From JAWKXU01 sp020446465 (GTDB lineage Bacteria; Pseudomonadota; Alphaproteobacteria; Sphingomonadales; Sphingomonadaceae), in contig JAWKXU010000002.1 in the NCBI GenBank assembly GCA_041396845.1, positions 372,001 to 436,000 of the forward strand: a stretch of DNA of 64,000 bases, read 5' to 3'. The number at the start of each line of letters is the position of its first letter. Within the stretch, counting starts at the first letter, position 1. The translations under genes were made by a program, and so were the position numbers. Below are positions 60,773 to 64,000 of this stretch, piece by piece. The notes beneath the pieces are model-generated. The model was given only the letters and a program-made list of their open reading frames with translations, was not told the DNA's origin and ran no database searches.

Positions 60773-62569
60773 TCAGGTGATTGTGAGTCCTGCGAAACTA
60801 CCATCACGCCGCCAGTTTTCCCACATTTCGAAAAAATCAGAAGCGGGAAAATACATCCCCGATCCAATCGCGCTGCGCCGGTCTTCCGCCTTGCCTTCGG
60901 CATTGAAATAGCCGGGCGTGCAGGCTTCCTGAAACGGACGGCGCAGTTCATTCTTTTCGGCGATGACATCCTGCCAGCCGGCTTCGGCCTCCTTTGTCGT
61001 TTCCACCATCTTGCAGCCATTCTGGAGGCAATGAAGGATGATGAAAGTCAGGTGGTCTACCTGTTCCTGCAACATGTGCGGCACACTGATCGTGGTGCCG
61101 GTCTGGGTCAGGCCCATGAAGAAGATATTCGGAAAACCGTGACTGAACAGCCCGTGATATGTGACCAGACCTTGCGCCCACTTTTCCGAGATCAACGCGC
61201 CATTACGTCCCTTGATGTCATAACCGGCCTGATGGGACCATGTCGTTCCCAGTTCAAAGCCGGTACACAGGACAAGGCAATCAAGCGTGTATTCCTTACC
61301 ATCCACGACGACGCCAGATTCCGAAATACGATCGACACCGCCGCTCACATCAACCAGTTCGACATTGTCGCGATTGAAAATGGGCAGATATTCGTCGCTG
61401 AAACCGGGGCGTTTGCATAGCGTCCGGTAATAGGCTTTCAGCTTTGCAGCCGTTTCAGGGGCGCTGACATTCTCTTCGACCCGCGCCCGGACAATCTCGT
61501 TATATTCGTAATCGGCGATTTCCTGTGCTTCACCGATTGCTTCGGCGGATTGTTCTTCGGCAGGCACGGACTTTGCCGCCTCCACCATCCTGCGGAAAAA
61601 ACGCGCCCACCCGTCATCAAGGTCGCACTCCACATCACGACCACTCGACAAGTCAGTAAAGCTCTTCTCACGCGCTTTTTGCCAGCCTTTGGGAAGCGAT
61701 TTGAACCATTCAGGATCAGTCGGGCCATTGTCGCGGACGCCAACCCCGGTGGGAGTTCGCTGGAAAACTGTCACCGATCTGGCTGATTTGGCCAGTTGCG
61801 GAATAACCTGCAACCCGGTCGCCCCTGTTCCCATCACGCCGACATCCTTGTCGGCCAGTCCGGTAAGGTTCCCTTCCGTCGTTCCGCCCGTGTAATCGTA
61901 ATCCCAGCGCGCGCTGTGAAAGATGTGGCCCTTGAAATCCGCGATGCCCGGAATACCCGGCAACTGCGGGCGGCTGAAAATCCCGCTTTGCGTCGTCACG
62001 AAGCGGGCGGCAAAGCGATCTCCCCGATCAGTCTGGACGATCCAGCATGCCTTGCCCTCATCCCATTCCATGCGTGTAACTTTGGTCTGGAACAATGCGC
62101 GATCATACAGGTGAAAGTGGCGCCCCAGAAGCTGGCAATAGGCGAATATCTCCGACCCCCGTACATAGCGTTCCGTCGGCATGTAGCCGGTTTCTTCCAG
62201 AAACGGCAGGTAGATATAGGATTCAACATCGCAGCGCAGCCCCGGATACCTGTTCCAGTACCACGTGCCGCCAAAATCAGCCGCAATGTCGAGGATGCGA
62301 AAATTGTCGATCCCGTTCTTGCGGAACGTCGCCCCGGCCTGAAGCCCGCCAAATCCGCCGCCGATAACGAGGACATCCAGGTCTTCAACCAGTGCCTCGC
62401 GCGCTGGAGGCTCTCCCGCGTAAGGATCATCGGCGAAATGTTCCAGCGCACCTTCGGCAAAGTTGTACTGGTCCGTTCCCTCTTTCTTGAGCCTGCGTTC
62501 CCGTTCCTGCTGGTATTTCTTCCGGATTTCTTCGGCCCGGTCCTGTGAAATGTTGCGATTGTCAGACAT
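60773..62569 (-). CDS. Baeyer-Villiger monooxygenase (cyclohexanone-monooxygenase type)
   Basis: A 598-residue flavoprotein. The FAD motif GGGFGG is at residues 70-75, and the second dinucleotide motif GTGATG lies near 247-252 (NADPH). The Baeyer-Villiger fingerprint FxGxxxHxxxW is intact as FKGHIFHSARW at 212-222, followed by DYDY. Such enzymes insert oxygen next to a ketone to form an ester or lactone. The first ~60 residues form a charged helical extension. It lies between the Old Yellow Enzyme remnant and the class II aldolase. Confidence 0.92.
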   Translation of the reverse strand: MSDNRNISQDRAEEIRKKYQQERERRLKKEGTDQYNFAEGALEHFADDPYAGEPPAREALVEDLDVLVIGGGFGGLQAGATFRKNGIDNFRILDIAADFGGTWYWNRYPGLRCDVESYIYLPFLEETGYMPTERYVRGSEIFAYCQLLGRHFHLYDRALFQTKVTRMEWDEGKACWIVQTDRGDRFAARFVTTQSGIFSRPQLPGIPGIADFKGHIFHSARWDYDYTGGTTEGNLTGLADKDVGVMGTGATGLQVIPQLAKSARSVTVFQRTPTGVGVRDNGPTDPEWFKSLPKGWQKAREKSFTDLSSGRDVECDLDDGWARFFRRMVEAAKSVPAEEQSAEAIGEAQEIADYEYNEIVRARVEENVSAPETAAKLKAYYRTLCKRPGFSDEYLPIFNRDNVELVDVSGGVDRISESGVVVDGKEYTLDCLVLCTGFELGTTWSHQAGYDIKGRNGALISEKWAQGLVTYHGLFSHGFPNIFFMGLTQTGTTISVPHMLQEQVDHLTFIILHCLQNGCKMVETTKEAEAGWQDVIAEKNELRRPFQEACTPGYFNAEGKAEDRRSAIGSGMYFPASDFFEMWENWRRDGSFAGLTIT

Positions 62570-62602
62570 GTCGATCTTTCAGATAGGGTTCGCAGCAGGT
62601 GG

Positions 62603-63323
62603 TCAGTCCAGGCTGGAGAGCATCTCGCGTCGGAATGGCAGCAGGTCTGCCATGCGGCCCTCGCGCACCTTTTTGGCCCAGTCCGGGTTGGCAATCAGGG
62701 CACGGCCCACCGCGATAAGATCAAATTCGTCCTGCTCCAGACGGTCAATCAGATCCCCAAGGCCGCTGTTGTCGTCGCGATTGCCATGAGCCAGCGTGGA
62801 CATGAAATCGCCGCTCAATGTAACCGAACCAACGCTGATCGACGGCAAGCCGGACAGTTTGCGCGTCCAGCCCGCCAGATTGAGCGTGCTGTCTTCATAC
62901 ATCGGTTCCCAGAACCGGCGCTGCGAACAATCGAAGATATCGACGCCTGCATCGACAAAATCCCCCAGAAACGCCTCAAGCTCCTGCGGGGTTGCCCATG
63001 GCCGGGCATCGTAATCCTGCAATTTCCACTGGGAAAAACGCAGCAAGATCGGAAAATCAGGCGCAGTGCGGGCGCGAATGGCCTTGACGATATCGAGCGC
63101 AAAACGGCTCCTGTTGGCAAGGCTGCCGCCGTAGTCATCATCACGCAAGTTGGTCTGATCCCAGAAAAACTGGTCGATCAGATAACCATGTGCAGCGTGC
63201 AGTTCGACCCCGTCAAAGCCCATCTCGTATGCAGAAATGGCCGCCTGAACGTAGGCTTCGCTTACCTCGTCGATTTCCTGCCGGGTCATCGCCCGGCCCT
63301 CTTTCACGCCAGGGGAAGTGACG
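62603..63323 (-). pseudogene. Old Yellow Enzyme-family NADH:flavin oxidoreductase, N-terminus cut off by IS element
   Basis: About 240 codons remain: AYEMGFDGVELHAAHGYLID with the conserved His/Glu block, FFWDQTNLRDDDYGG and FDLIAVGRALIANPDWA near the end fit the OYE barrel. The first ~150 residues, which hold the FMN-binding start of the barrel, are absent: reading upstream, the frame runs into the IS end at about 63324. The full gene probably extended beyond the insertion. Loss of function is likely. OYEs reduce enones, which fits the neighbouring monooxygenase. Confidence 0.8.
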
Positions 63324-64000
63324 TGACCCCCAGCTTTCCCCCAGCTGGGATTAGAGCCGGGCGGTTGTTTTGCGCATAAGCGCGGTTGAAGCAATGGGCT
63401 GCGTAGCGGAGCCCGTAGGGCGTAGCGAAGCAGGCCATTGCTTATCCAGTTCAGCGGCGAACGCCGCCGGTGTTGCGTAACCGAGAGACGAGTGTGGTCG
63501 CTCCCGATTGTAGTCTTCGACCCAGGCCGCGATCTCGACACGGGCATGGGCCATGCTCAAGAACAGCGTCTCGTTGAGCAGTTCGTCGCGCATGCGGCCA
63601 TTGAAGCTCTCGACATAGCCATTCTGCATCGGCCTTCCGGGCGCGATGTAATGCCACTCCACGCCGACCTCGCCGCACCATGCCAGCACAGCGTTGCTGG
63701 TGAGCTCGGTGCCATTGTCGCTGACGATCATGCCTGGCTTGCCGCGCTGTTCGATCAGTGCGGTCAGCTCGCGAACGACACGGCGACCAGAGATCGAGGT
63801 GTCCGGCACCGCTGCCAGGCACTCCCGGGTCACGCCATCGACCACGTTGAGCACCCGGAACCGTCTTCCCGAAGCCATCTGGTCGTGAACAAAGTCCAGG
63901 CTCCAGCGCTGGTTCGGCAGCGCCAGAACCGAGCAGGTGCCCTTGTGCCAACAGCACGCCTGCGGCTTCGTCGTCGCCTTACTGCCAGCCCTTCTTCCTT
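63324..64000 (-). mobile_element. IS3-family insertion sequence, partial (right edge of window)
   Basis: A minus-strand IS3 transposase reading frame runs off the window edge. The end near 63324 begins TGACCCCCAGCTTTCCCCC, a TG-starting terminal sequence rich in C runs as in IS3 ends. The inner side continues into the transposase stop at 63351. The other end and any target duplication lie outside the window, so exact boundaries are provisional. Confidence 0.8.
63351..64000 (-). CDS. IS3-family transposase OrfB (integrase core), partial
   Basis: About 216 codons of the DDE integrase domain, open to the window edge. Motifs: QRWSLDFVHDQMASGRRF (first Asp), MIVSDNGTELTSNAVLAW (second Asp), and YVESFNGRMRDELLNETLF (Glu) near the end, then RPHSSLGYATPAAFAAE. 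All three catalytic acids are present, so the enzyme may be active. The upstream half and OrfA are beyond the window. Confidence 0.9.
   Translation of the reverse strand, partial: GRRAGSKATTKPQACCWHKGTCSVLALPNQRWSLDFVHDQMASGRRFRVLNVVDGVTRECLAAVPDTSISGRRVVRELTALIEQRGKPGMIVSDNGTELTSNAVLAWCGEVGVEWHYIAPGRPMQNGYVESFNGRMRDELLNETLFLSMAHARVEIAAWVEDYNRERPHSSLGYATPAAFAAELDKQWPASLRPTGSATQPIASTALMRKTTARL

Noticed and set aside
63451..63957. Second minus-strand frame inside the IS element
   Set aside because: It overlaps the integrase core in another frame and lacks DDE motifs; the 63351-64000 frame carries them all.
1..64000. CRISPR array or tRNA genes
   Set aside because: No regularly spaced repeat array was seen. 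No cloverleaf-like sequence or CCA-ended stem was recognised in the intergenic parts; a dedicated tRNA scan was not possible.

Overview
The window is chromosomal DNA from an alphaproteobacterium, most likely a sphingomonad (Sphingomonadales). The evidence is a serine palmitoyltransferase paired with its own acyl carrier protein, a zinc-less alphaproteobacterial DksA, a DivK-type receiver, a split MetH, and a complete sphingomonad-style gene transfer agent (GTA)/HK97-type head-tail cluster. The genus cannot be fixed from this sequence. I saw no rRNA, tRNA or CRISPR.

1-26.5 kb is mostly housekeeping: the 3' end of an M13 peptidase, uppP, two small lipoproteins, and a methionine operon (ArsR-methyltransferase fusion, metF, split metH) with an AT-rich palindromic operator. 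A long minus-strand run follows (pabBC fusion, aminotransferase, rluA-type synthase, arfB, rpmG, lolA, xthA, ribA). After it come a HerA-like ATPase, dksA, a five-gene minus-strand operon with 4-base overlaps or near-overlaps (DUF3572, HAD, RidA, GDPD, FemAB-like), divK, an ACP/serine palmitoyltransferase pair and a PilZ protein. A ~105 bp element ending in a 12 bp palindrome occurs four times in the window (8.2, 9.6, 25.8 and 42.3 kb). Its ends merge with several stop codons.

26.7-40.9 kb is a compact plus-strand GTA-like cluster: TerS candidate, TerL, portal, DUF6127, prohead protease, capsid, connector, tail terminator, major tail protein, two chaperone-type genes, a short tape measure, a DUF2460 fusion, DUF2163, NlpC/P60, a gp15-like hub protein and DUF2793. 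No integrase, repressor or lysis gene is visible. Three features stand out. The capsid gene is bracketed by a rho-independent terminator and a very strong hairpin. The DUF2460 protein carries a 569-residue N-terminal extension, yet keeps an in-frame Shine-Dalgarno and ATG at the exact start of the classical DUF2460 protein. The gp15-like protein seems to lack the TIM-barrel block of its Rhodobacter counterpart.

40.9-48.5 kb returns to housekeeping (sodC, queC, hslO, argF, argD, a double cold-shock protein, terC).

48.5-63.3 kb looks like an accessory catabolic region: AhpD-like, two VOC proteins, DUF1330, an epoxide-hydrolase-like protein, an SMP-30 lactonase, enoyl-CoA hydratase, isovaleryl-CoA dehydrogenase, both methylcrotonyl-CoA carboxylase subunits with a 43-residue membrane protein between them, a TauD dioxygenase, a class II aldolase, a Baeyer-Villiger monooxygenase and an Old Yellow Enzyme gene. 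The last is cut by an IS3-family element that runs off the right edge. The set suggests breakdown of a branched or cyclic, perhaps terpenoid, substrate feeding the leucine/isovalerate pathway; this is inference.
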